A stretch of 22,701 nt of DNA from UBA7960 sp964624065. Lineage in GTDB: Bacteria; Bacteroidota; Bacteroidia; Bacteroidales; UBA7960. Of this stretch, positions 13,780-21,138 are shown piece by piece; positions within the stretch are counted from its first letter, which is position 1; every line of letters begins with the position of its first letter. The position numbers were made by a program, and so were the translations under genes. The stretch spans positions 1 to 22,701 of the forward strand of contig CAZUWF010000034.1 of assembly GCA_964624065.1 (NCBI GenBank), read 5' to 3'. The notes under the pieces were generated by a model. The model searched no databases and had not been told where the DNA came from. It was given only the letters and a program-made list of their open reading frames with translations.

Positions 13780-16296
13780 ATGTTACAAGAAAAGGTAATC
13801 AAGGTTGACATTGAGGAACAAATGAAAACGGCTTACATTGACTATGCAATGTCGGTTATTGTTTCTCGTGCTCTTCCCGATGTCAGGGACGGTTTCAAGC
13901 CAGTTCACCGGAGGGTATTGTTTGGGATGCACGAATTGGGAAATTTCAGCAATCGCCCGTACAAAAAATCAGCAAGGATAGTTGGGGAGGTTTTGGGTAA
14001 GTACCACCCGCACGGCGATTCATCGGTTTACGACTCCATGGTGCGGATGGCGCAGGATTGGTCACTTCGTTACCCTTTGATTGACGGGCAAGGAAACTAC
14101 GGTAGTATTGATGGTGACCCTCCGGCGGCAATGCGCTACACCGAAGCCAGGCTTAGAAAAATTGCCGAAGAAATGTTGGTTGATATTGACAAGGAAACCG
14201 TTGATTTTCAAAACAACTTTGATGATACCCTTCAAGAACCCCGGGTATTGCCAAGCCGCATCCCAAACCTCTTGGTTAATGGATCTTCTGGAATTGCTGT
14301 GGGTATGGCAACCAATATGCCTCCACACAACCTCACAGAGGTAATAGATGGTACCATTGCTTTCATAGAAAACAACGACATTGCCATTGAAGACCTGATG
14401 AAATTCATCAAGGGCCCCGATTTTCCAACCGGTGGTATTATTTATGGTTACGAAGGGGTAAGGGATGCCTTCCTTACCGGCCGAGGACGGGTTGTAATGC
14501 GCGGCGAGACCACAACAGAAACTACCGACAGCGGTAGGGAATCAATAATAGTAACATCAATACCCTATCAGGTTAACAAGGCAGAAATGATAAAAAAAAC
14601 TGCCGACCTTGTAAACGAGAAAAAAATTGATGGGATTACCGAAATAAGAGATGAATCTGACCGTAACGGTATGCGGATAGTTTACGAACTCCGCAGGGAT
14701 GCAATCCCAAACATTGTTATTAACCAACTGTACCAGCAAACCGGACTTCAGACAGTTTTTAGCGTTAACAACATAGCACTTGTGAATGGGCGTCCTAAGG
14801 TGCTGAACCTCAAAGACTTGGTTTCGTTATACGTTGACCATCGCCACGAGGTAGTTACCCGCAGAACCCAATACGAACTTCGCGAGGCAGAGAAAAGAGC
14901 CCACATTCTTGAAGGTTTGCTGATTGCCCTCGATAACCTCGATGCCGTAATTTCGCTAATTAGGGCCTCGCTAACCCCGGAAGAGGCAAGGACAGGACTC
15001 ATGGAGAAGTTCAACCTCAGCGAGTTGCAGGCACGGGCAATACTTGATATGCGATTGCAAAGGCTAGTTGGCCTCGAAAGGCAAAAACTAAAAGACGAAT
15101 ACGAGGAAATCTTGAAGAAGATTGATCACTTAAATTCGGTTTTGGCCGACATTAATCTTCGAATGGCCATCATTAAGGAAGAACTTCTCGAAATCAAGGA
15201 AAAGTATGGCGACAAGGCTCGCACTGAGATTGAATATACTGCCAGCGATTTCAGGATTGAAGATACAATTGCCGACGAGGAGGTTGTTATAACAATTTCT
15301 CACTTGGGCTACATTAAGCGTACCCCTCTCTCCGAATATCGCACCCAAAGTAGGGGAGGGCGTGGCAGCAAGGGCTCCACAACACGAGAGGAAGATTTTG
15401 TTGAAAACCTATTCGTGGCAACAAACCACAATTACCTACTTTTCTTCACCGAAAAAGGTAAATGCTACTGGCTCAGAGTTTTCGAATTACCTGAGGGTGC
15501 CAAGGCCACTAAAGGTAGGGCAATTCAAAACCTAATTAGCCTCGCCGGCGACGACAGAATAAAGGCTGTGGTAAACATCAAGGATCTAACCGACAAGGAA
15601 TACATTGACAATAATTACATAATACTTTGTACCAAACAAGGAATAATTAAGAAAACCTCCCTGGAAGCATATAGTCGCCCACGCGTAAATGGAATAAATG
15701 CGATAAGCATAAGGGAGGGAGACGAATTGTTACAAGCAAGGTTGACCAACGGCAACAACGAGGTTCTTTTGGGTTTGAGAAGTGGAAAGGCAATTAGATT
15801 CAACGAAAGTTTGGTGCGCCCTATGGGTAGGAATGCCTCAGGTGTTAAGGGAATCACGCTCTCATCGGCCATAGATGAAGTAATTGGCATGGTTTGTGTA
15901 GAGGAGCTGGAAAGCAGCATACTCGTGGTTTCGGAAAAGGGATTTGGGAAGCGATCGCCCCTTAGTGAGTATCGCATTACCAACAGGGGAGGTAAAGGGG
16001 TAAAATCCATTAACATTACCGAAAAGACCGGAGCTCTGATTTCCATCGAGAACGTTACTGATTTAGATGACCTGATGATTATCAACAAATCAGGAATAAC
16101 AATCAGGTTGTCGGTGGGTACTTTAAGAAACATAGGTAGGGCCACTCAAGGTGTAAAACTTATAAACCTTAAAGAAGACGACGAAATCGCAGCTGTTACA
16201 AAAGTTCAAGATGCCGCCATCAACGGATCCGAAATTGAAGAAACCGCAGAAGGTGCATTCGAACAGGACCAGGCGCTAAATGAAAATTTGGAATAA
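13780..16296 (+). CDS. gyrA: DNA gyrase subunit A
   Basis: An 838-residue type IIA topoisomerase subunit that cleaves and religates DNA during negative supercoiling, working with GyrB. The N-terminal breakage-reunion domain holds catalytic Y120 in AAMRYTEARL. In the quinolone-resistance region, HPHGDSSVYD, S81 and D85 match the sensitive residues S83 and D87 of E. coli numbering. The C-terminal beta-pinwheel domain begins near 505 and carries the GyrA box as QSRGGRG (about 523-529), supporting GyrA over ParC. Repeated R-G-G-x-G turns follow (RNASGVKG, NRGGKGVKS). The last 30 residues form an acidic tail. The ATG at 13780 gives the usual N-terminus. The TPR gene follows 66 nt later. Confidence 0.98.
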   Translation: MLQEKVIKVDIEEQMKTAYIDYAMSVIVSRALPDVRDGFKPVHRRVLFGMHELGNFSNRPYKKSARIVGEVLGKYHPHGDSSVYDSMVRMAQDWSLRYPLIDGQGNYGSIDGDPPAAMRYTEARLRKIAEEMLVDIDKETVDFQNNFDDTLQEPRVLPSRIPNLLVNGSSGIAVGMATNMPPHNLTEVIDGTIAFIENNDIAIEDLMKFIKGPDFPTGGIIYGYEGVRDAFLTGRGRVVMRGETTTETTDSGRESIIVTSIPYQVNKAEMIKKTADLVNEKKIDGITEIRDESDRNGMRIVYELRRDAIPNIVINQLYQQTGLQTVFSVNNIALVNGRPKVLNLKDLVSLYVDHRHEVVTRRTQYELREAEKRAHILEGLLIALDNLDAVISLIRASLTPEEARTGLMEKFNLSELQARAILDMRLQRLVGLERQKLKDEYEEILKKIDHLNSVLADINLRMAIIKEELLEIKEKYGDKARTEIEYTASDFRIEDTIADEEVVITISHLGYIKRTPLSEYRTQSRGGRGSKGSTTREEDFVENLFVATNHNYLLFFTEKGKCYWLRVFELPEGAKATKGRAIQNLISLAGDDRIKAVVNIKDLTDKEYIDNNYIILCTKQGIIKKTSLEAYSRPRVNGINAISIREGDELLQARLTNGNNEVLLGLRSGKAIRFNESLVRPMGRNASGVKGITLSSAIDEVIGMVCVEELESSILVVSEKGFGKRSPLSEYRITNRGGKGVKSINITEKTGALISIENVTDLDDLMIINKSGITIRLSVGTLRNIGRATQGVKLINLKEDDEIAAVTKVQDAAINGSEIEETAEGAFEQDQALNENLE

Positions 16297-16362
16297 ATTT
16301 TGGATGTTTATATAACTAAATAATTTTGAAACAACTTTCTTTAACCTAAATCAATTCCATCA

Positions 16363-17562
16363 ATGAAAAAGAGTTTTGTACTTCTAATTGTTTCGCTGTT
16401 AATAACAACAGCTTGCTTATCACAACCCAGGCCGGTAAAAAATGCCGAAAAGGAGTTGGAAAAAAAGAATATAGCCCTTGCCAAGCAATTGATTGACGAG
16501 GCAATGAACGACCCTAAGGCTCAGGAGGATTCACGTTCGTATTTTGTAAAAAGTAAAATTTACGTGACCATTTTCACGAGTGAAGACCCAAATGTTAAAG
16601 CCTTGGAGGCAGATCCGCTCAGTGTTGCTTGGAATGCGGTTCAAAAGGCTAGTAGCATACCAAAGGTAAATCAGGCCACATTAATGAGCGAAATGATGCA
16701 ATTGGGGGGTCACTTTTTCAACAGGGGAGTTACAAACTTTGACAATAAGGACTTTGAACGGTCAAGCAAGGATCTTGAAAAATCTTATTTCATAAGCAAG
16801 GATTACGTGAAAAGTGGCATTGATACCTTGACTCTTTTTTACGCGGGCATTGCAGCACAGCTTGCCAATCAGTTTGACAGGGCAGAAGGTTTTTTCAACC
16901 AATTGTTGGAAATGAATTACAACCAAGCCGATCTTTACTCGCAGCTGTCATCCTTGTTTTTGGTTCAAGATGAGGTTGAAGAGGCCAAAAAATTCATCAA
17001 AATTGGTCGTGAGAAGTTTCCTGATAACCTGCAGTTAATTTTCAATGAAATTAACGTTTACCTCGCCGCCAAGGAAAATGATAAAGCACAAGAGGCCCTT
17101 AAGCTAGCAATATCGCGCGACCCAGGAAACCCGAACCTCTACTTTGTAATGGGTAGCAATTTCAATGCAATGATAGATAAGGCAACAACCGAGCAAGAAA
17201 GAGTTTTTGCCTACAACGAGGCAATTAAAGGTTACCAAGGCGCCATTGAAATTGACCCGAATTATTTCGATGCAATTTTTAACCTTGGGGTACTTTACTT
17301 CAACGAAGGCACAAGATTGTTTGTTGTGGCGGATGAACTTTTCAGAAATTATTCTCGCGAAAACGAAAGATTGGCAATTGCCAAAGAAAAAGAAGCCAAC
17401 GAATACTGGAAAAAGTCAGAACCATTTTTCTTGCAGGCTAAAAGCTTGCTAAAACCAAACGATCCCAATACAAGTTATGTTGCTAGATCTTTGAAGGAAC
17501 TTTACCTAAGAACACGTCAAACCGAAAAGTACAAACAAATCATTGACGAATTTGGAGAATAA
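16363..17562 (+). CDS. Exported tetratricopeptide-repeat protein
   Basis: A 399-residue TPR protein. Residues 1-20 form a signal peptide with a hydrophobic core (FVLLIVSLLITTA). A cysteine at 18 follows TTA, so it might be lipidated, but the lipobox lacks the usual leucine at -3 and cleavage after LSQ by signal peptidase I is equally possible. Helical repeats fill the rest, clearest at about 185-270 (QADLYSQLSSLFLVQDEVEE, then AKENDKAQEALKLAISRDPG) and 290-320 (GAIEIDPNYFDAIFNLGVLY). The location is periplasmic or membrane-anchored. It follows gyrA on the same strand, and I recall gyrA-TPR pairs from other Bacteroidota. No catalytic motif is seen; a scaffold role is plausible but unproven. 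Confidence 0.88.
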   Translation: MKKSFVLLIVSLLITTACLSQPRPVKNAEKELEKKNIALAKQLIDEAMNDPKAQEDSRSYFVKSKIYVTIFTSEDPNVKALEADPLSVAWNAVQKASSIPKVNQATLMSEMMQLGGHFFNRGVTNFDNKDFERSSKDLEKSYFISKDYVKSGIDTLTLFYAGIAAQLANQFDRAEGFFNQLLEMNYNQADLYSQLSSLFLVQDEVEEAKKFIKIGREKFPDNLQLIFNEINVYLAAKENDKAQEALKLAISRDPGNPNLYFVMGSNFNAMIDKATTEQERVFAYNEAIKGYQGAIEIDPNYFDAIFNLGVLYFNEGTRLFVVADELFRNYSRENERLAIAKEKEANEYWKKSEPFFLQAKSLLKPNDPNTSYVARSLKELYLRTRQTEKYKQIIDEFGE

Positions 17563-17587
17563 TTCGCCATAGGATTATGTAAAAAGT

Positions 17588-17615
17588 AGGGGCTGCCATC
17601 AGCAGCCTCTTTATT
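17588..17615 (+). terminator. Rho-independent terminator after the TPR gene
   Basis: Arms 17588-17596 and 17602-17610 make a 9-pair GC-rich stem (one G-U) around a 5-nt loop, followed by a T-rich stretch. It ends the gyrA-TPR unit. Confidence 0.82.
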
Positions 17616-17701
17616 CAAAAAATTCTATTTAACATAATATAAATTATAGGACAAATTTGCAATTTATTTCAGTCGTTTAGCTGTTCTATACAATTAACAC
17701 A

Positions 17702-18790
17702 TCAAACCCACTTGTAGGCGATTGCATTGATGTTCATTCCGGCTCCAACAGAAGCAAGTACGATATAATCACCAACATTTATTGAGTGATTATCCAATTC
17801 TCCGCGCAAAATCATATCTAATAAAATTGGAACTGTTGCTACCGAATTGTTTCCTAGCTTTGAAATATTCATTGGAAGGATTTCAGGCGGAACTTCACCC
17901 ATTATACCGAATTGCTTTAATGTACGCTGTGCAATTACATAATCCATCTTGCCATTGGCCTGATGGATCAGGAATTTGCTAATGTCCTTAATATCCAGGT
18001 TTGAGGCTTCGAGGGTTAGTTTAACCAATTGGGGAACTTTGGTAATGGCATATTCATAAACTTTTCGTCCAAACATTTTAATGTAAATGTTGGCATCAGA
18101 CGCCTCAGGGTTATTTGATTTGTCCATCCATAAGATATTATAATGCTCTTCGGTGTCGCTTCTGGTTTTGTGGGCCAAAATTCCTAAAGGTTCTTCACTT
18201 TCAATCCCCTGCAAAACAGCCGCTCCAGCGCCATCAGAATAGATCATGCTGTCAATATCGTGCGGGTCGGCAATCCTCGACAATGTTTCGGCTCCAATAA
18301 CCAAGGCAAATTTGGCATCGCCCGATTTGATGAAGTAATCGGCCTGAATAACCCCTTGAACCCAACCAGGACATCCAAAGGGCAAATCGTAGGCGACGCA
18401 GAAAGGATTTTTTATTTCCAACCTATGCTTTACCTTGGCCGCTAGGGTTGGCACTAAATCTACGTGGGTAGATCCATGCCGTACATCTCCAAAATTGTGA
18501 GCAACTATGATGTAATCAAGCCGTTCAGGATCAATATTTGAGCTTTTAATCGCTTCAACCGCAGCAAAATACGCCAAATCCGAAGCATTGTGTTCGGGAT
18601 TGGCATACCTCCTTTCTTCTATTTCTGTTATTTCGAAAAATTTATCAATAACTTCAGGGTTTTCTTTCTTTACCCTTTCCCCAGTTTTTTCATAAAACTC
18701 CCGTGCAAGGAACTTTTTATTTTCAATTATGTTATCTGGCACGTAACTTCCAGTACCTATGATTTTTGTGTAAGTTTTTGAGCTCCTCAT
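17702..18790 (-). CDS. Beta-ketoacyl-ACP synthase III-like condensing enzyme
   Basis: A 362-residue thiolase-fold enzyme of the FabH group. The triad is visible as C140 in DLPFGCPGW, H276 in LIHQANGKMDY and N314 in KLGNNSVAT. FabH condenses an acyl-CoA primer with malonyl-ACP to start fatty-acid synthesis. At 362 residues it is about 40 longer than E. coli FabH. Much of the extra length is near the N-terminus (about 24-66, highly charged, ENKKFLAREFYEKTGERVKK). It may be a second, specialised KAS III (OleA- or DarB-like variants also exist in the phylum), so the fabH symbol is withheld. No acyl carrier protein or other lipid gene is adjacent. It diverges from the rubrerythrin-like gene. Confidence 0.88.
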   Translation of the reverse strand: MRSSKTYTKIIGTGSYVPDNIIENKKFLAREFYEKTGERVKKENPEVIDKFFEITEIEERRYANPEHNASDLAYFAAVEAIKSSNIDPERLDYIIVAHNFGDVRHGSTHVDLVPTLAAKVKHRLEIKNPFCVAYDLPFGCPGWVQGVIQADYFIKSGDAKFALVIGAETLSRIADPHDIDSMIYSDGAGAAVLQGIESEEPLGILAHKTRSDTEEHYNILWMDKSNNPEASDANIYIKMFGRKVYEYAITKVPQLVKLTLEASNLDIKDISKFLIHQANGKMDYVIAQRTLKQFGIMGEVPPEILPMNISKLGNNSVATVPILLDMILRGELDNHSINVGDYIVLASVGAGMNINAIAYKWV

Positions 18791-18815
18791 TAAAACGGAA
18801 ATTAAAATTTATCCG

Positions 18816-18823
18816 CAAAGGTA
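18816..18823 (-). promoter_or_regulatory. Candidate -7 element for the KAS III-like gene
   Basis: On the minus strand TACCTTTG is an exact TAnnTTTG match 25 nt before the ATG at 18790. The -33 position lacks a clear TTG. Confidence 0.5.
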
Positions 18824-18906
18824 CAAAAAAGGTTGGTTTTTTGCGCACGGTTAGAAACTTTTTTAAACAATGCTTTAATTATATGGGCCATTTGGGTTAA
18901 AATTTA

Positions 18907-18940
18907 TTTTGGCCATACATCAAATAATATCATAATTTTG
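18907..18940 (+). promoter_or_regulatory. Predicted promoter for the rubrerythrin-like gene
   Basis: TTTTG at 18907-18911, 21 nt, then TAATTTTG at 18933-18940 is a full match to the Bacteroidota promoter. The ATG at 18958 is only 17 nt past the -7 box, implying a very short leader. Confidence 0.75.
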
Positions 18941-18957
18941 ATGCAAAATCAAGCAAC

Positions 18958-19416
18958 ATGAACAAGTTCGATTCAATACAAGAGATTTTGGATTTTGCCA
19001 TAAATTCCGAACAGGAGGCAGTAAACTTCTACACCGATCTGGCCACCAAACAAAGTAATCCGCGTTTAAAAGCCATGCTTTTAGAATTTGCGGGCGAGGA
19101 GGTTAAACACAAGGCAAGGCTCACCCAAATAAAGCAGGATGGGATTTTCGAATTTGAAACCTCTGAAACCGTGCCCGACCTAAAAATTTCTGACTACGTT
19201 GTTGGTGCGAAGCCAAGCATCCCGATGGACTATGCGGATGCGCTTGTTTTGGCCATGAAAAAGGAAAAGGCGGCATTTAGGTTGTATATGGCCTTGGCCG
19301 AAAGGACTTTAAATGTACAACTAAAGGAGGTTTTCAAGGCACTTGCATTGGAAGAATCAAAGCACAAGCTACGGTTCGAGATTGAATACGATGAGTATGT
19401 TTTGCGGGAAAATTAA
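18958..19416 (+). CDS. Rubrerythrin-like ferritin-family di-iron protein
   Basis: A 152-residue four-helix di-iron protein. Ligand candidates occur in the usual two-fold pattern: E20 and E48-x-x-H51 in the first half, E103 and E133-x-x-H136 in the second. The C-terminal rubredoxin domain of classical rubrerythrin (two CxxC motifs) is absent, so this is a stand-alone ferritin-like (erythrin) form. Relatives reduce hydrogen peroxide or handle iron under oxidative stress; the electron donor is not evident here. It is monocistronic, with its own consensus promoter and terminator. It converges on two thioredoxin-fold genes, which might supply reductant, but that is speculative. Confidence 0.88.
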   Translation: MNKFDSIQEILDFAINSEQEAVNFYTDLATKQSNPRLKAMLLEFAGEEVKHKARLTQIKQDGIFEFETSETVPDLKISDYVVGAKPSIPMDYADALVLAMKKEKAAFRLYMALAERTLNVQLKEVFKALALEESKHKLRFEIEYDEYVLREN

Positions 19417-19451
19417 TCGAGACTACTTCCCCTACTCTACTGTTATTTAAC

Positions 19452-19495
19452 AATAATGGGGCTGCCAATGACCGACAGCCCCATTATTCATTATT
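19452..19495. terminator. Terminator between rubrerythrin-like and thioredoxin-fold genes
   Basis: Arms 19452-19464 and 19476-19488 are perfectly complementary over 13 bp (AATAATGGGGCTG), with an 11-nt loop and a T-rich plus-strand tail. It probably serves both convergent units, with a weaker T tract on the minus strand. Confidence 0.88.
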
Positions 19496-19510
19496 TATTT
19501 TTGCCAGTTG

Positions 19511-20113
19511 CTATTGTTGCTTCACCTTAATTGTGCATCCAATTGCCCTGGTTGTATTCGGATTCGGCTCCTCTCCTATTTCCAATGCATGAATGGCATT
19601 TGCAACAAAATGTTCTTCAACTTTAGTGGCATCCTTGTGGTTATCGTCAATTGCCCCTGTATATACTAGCCTGAAACCCTCCCCTACCCTTTGGAGCAAG
19701 AAAACCTCTGGTGTACGTTTTGCACCAAACTTGGGATAAACCTTTTGCCCATCGTCAAACACGTAAGCAAAAGGAAAACCTTTTTCCTTGGCCCTAACTT
19801 GCATCAATTCATACGAATCAAGGGGCTGAGCAGCCGGATCATTAGAATTAATTGCAATGATATGATACCCCTGGGGAGCAAATTTTTTGTGAAGCTCGAT
19901 CATCCTATCTTCGTACGCAACCACAAACGGGCAGTGATTGCAAGAGAAAATAACGATGATTCCCTTAGCATCAGAATAGTTGGACAAAGAAACAAAGTTT
20001 CCGTCCACGTTTTTTAGTTTGAAATCTTCGACAAGATCTCCGACTTTGTAGCCCTGGGATAATCCAATGGTGGCAAAAAGGAAGGTGGCAATAAACAATT
20101 TAATTTTTTTCAT
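19511..20113 (-). CDS. Exported thioredoxin-fold protein with CNHC motif (AhpC/TSA-like)
   Basis: A 200-residue redoxin. Residues 1-20 form a signal peptide (KLFIATFLFATIGLSQ), so the mature protein is periplasmic. The AhpC/TSA-like core begins GYKVGDLVEDFKLKNVDGNF and holds the redox pair C58/C61 in FSCNHCPFVVAYEDR. A further cysteine in AIGCTIKVKQQ near the C-terminus is typical of this subgroup. The sequence looks like the thioredoxin family protein group of about 200 residues with unknown substrate. It lies 15 nt after the TlpA-like gene, so the two are probably co-transcribed. A peroxidase role is possible but the peroxiredoxin PxxxTxxC motif is absent. Confidence 0.87.
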   Translation of the reverse strand: MKKIKLFIATFLFATIGLSQGYKVGDLVEDFKLKNVDGNFVSLSNYSDAKGIIVIFSCNHCPFVVAYEDRMIELHKKFAPQGYHIIAINSNDPAAQPLDSYELMQVRAKEKGFPFAYVFDDGQKVYPKFGAKRTPEVFLLQRVGEGFRLVYTGAIDDNHKDATKVEEHFVANAIHALEIGEEPNPNTTRAIGCTIKVKQQ

Positions 20114-20128
20114 TTTGATTTTTAAAAT

Positions 20129-20620
20129 TTAGTTTAACTTTTGTGAAATTATTTTATCCAATTCTTCGAAATGAAGTTCTTTCTCCAAAAATGTTCTGGA
20201 ATTTTGATTGTAAATCAAGGTTGCCGGCAAGGCACCCGACCAGGACTCGTCAACCAGTGGTATCCACCTGTTGGCTCGTGGGGCATCGAGCAGGATTACT
20301 TGGTTTTTCATCCCCATATTTTCTACGAAAGGAATTAGCCTCGATTCCAATTGGTTGCGAAAATCCAAGCTAACCAAAATAATTCTAATCTTCCTTCCGG
20401 AATACTCTTTGAGGATTTTTTCGAAAGCAGGTATTTCCCTTACGCACGGCGCGCACCAGGTGGCCCAAAAATTGATAATGTATACGGTATCGGATGAATT
20501 TTTCAACAAAGGGCTAAATTGCTCAAAGTTCATAACCTCTATTTGTTTACTTGAACTAGAAAAACCTTCAAGAGAAACAAAAGAAAGCAGTACAAATACC
20601 GTGATCGCAATAAATCTCAT
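20129..20620 (-). CDS. TlpA/ResA-like exported thioredoxin-fold protein
   Basis: A 163-residue thiol-disulfide oxidoreductase. Residues 1-20 form a signal peptide (MRFIAITVFVLLSFVSLEGF). The thioredoxin fold contains NFWATWCAPCVREIPAFEKI with C56/C59 and a cis-proline segment, SGALPATLIYN. TlpA/ResA proteins reduce disulfides in exported proteins, often for cytochrome c maturation. The region around WIPLVDESWSGALPA matches variants common in Bacteroidota. The ATG at 20620 is preferred over a GTG at 20641 because the signal peptide begins immediately after it. It is first in a two-gene unit with the CNHC redoxin. Confidence 0.88.
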   Translation of the reverse strand: MRFIAITVFVLLSFVSLEGFSSSSKQIEVMNFEQFSPLLKNSSDTVYIINFWATWCAPCVREIPAFEKILKEYSGRKIRIILVSLDFRNQLESRLIPFVENMGMKNQVILLDAPRANRWIPLVDESWSGALPATLIYNQNSRTFLEKELHFEELDKIISQKLN

Positions 20621-20673
20621 CTCATTGGCAAAAAAATCCACTTTGGAGGATTAACAAATTTTGTATAAAATTG

Positions 20674-20702
20674 TTTGGAAAATAATCAAAAAATGTATTT
20701 TG
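20674..20702 (+). promoter_or_regulatory. Candidate promoter for a 6S-like RNA
   Basis: TTTG at 20674-20677, 18 nt, then TATTTTG at 20696-20702 resembles the Bacteroidota promoter with one base missing in TAnnTTTG. The predicted start is near 20710, just before the closing helix of the folded region. Confidence 0.4.
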
Positions 20703-20709
20703 GCCTCAG

Positions 20710-20925
20710 CACCCTTTTGCTCCGGATCAAGGTATGGCCTTCACTCTCATTCGGGGAGCGCTTTTTGTCCCGTATGGTACCTGAAGTGCCGGTGGGCTTT
20801 ATCCGCTTCGGTTCTGACGGAGAATCCAGGAGTTGGGACCAAATTTTGTTTTGAGGCAAAAACACCTTTTATGGTGGCAGGGCGAATCCTTGAATGGGCC
20901 GCCAAGTGGATCCAAGAAAGCAGAA
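20710..20925 (+). ncRNA. Possible 6S-like RNA (long rod with central bubble)
   Basis: No convincing protein is encoded here, but the two ends pair into one interrupted rod. Helices read by eye are 20718-20721/20919-20922, 20724-20728/20909-20913, 20736-20739/20897-20900, 20740-20743/20891-20894, 20749-20753/20883-20887, then 20762-20767/20857-20862, with an apical part containing 20776-20778/20838-20840, 20780-20783/20827-20830 and 20802-20805/20818-20821. Between the fifth and sixth helices is an asymmetric bubble whose 3' strand can form a small CACC/GGTG hairpin (20863-20876). Size (about 205 nt), rod shape and bubble are those of 6S RNA, which sequesters RNA polymerase. The strand is chosen from the upstream promoter-like sequence and the side of the small hairpin. 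No conserved sequence block was recognised, so this is tentative. Confidence 0.4.
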
Positions 20926-21080
20926 ATAAATTTGTTTCCGAAATAATTATTATTTTCAGCAAATGCGAATAAACTTTTTGGGTCTCACAGAACTTGAGCA
21001 TAATGGTTTTACCTCGCCCCTTGTGAGGGGTGCAAATGCTTCTATAAGCAATATCAGTACGCCAAAAGTAATAGCTACCA
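20926..21080. other. Gene-free stretch between 6S-like region and rny terminator
   Basis: About 155 nt without a supported gene. It contains a near-palindrome of A/T (20940-20957) and a short CCCC/GGGG hairpin (within 21013-21032). Nothing tRNA-like is seen. Confidence 0.4.
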
Positions 21081-21111
21081 TAAAAAAGGCGCACCTGATT
21101 AAGATGCACCT
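21081..21111 (-). terminator. Terminator of rny
   Basis: On the minus strand arms 21111-21103 and 21095-21087 make a 9-pair stem (two G-U) with a 7-nt loop, followed by six T. It lies 28 nt after the rny stop codon. Confidence 0.82.
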
Positions 21112-21138
21112 AAATTTTACGGTATAATGTTTAAGGGC

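Noticed and set aside
20621..20641. GTG start adding seven residues to the TlpA-like protein
   Set aside because: The added residues precede a standard signal peptide beginning at the ATG at 20620.
20661..21109. Overlapping ORFs of 103 (plus) and 120 (minus) codons in the gap before rny
   Set aside because: Neither shows a recognisable motif or protein-like composition; the plus ORF is Cys/Trp rich and the minus ORF overlaps the rny terminator. The folding potential is a better explanation.
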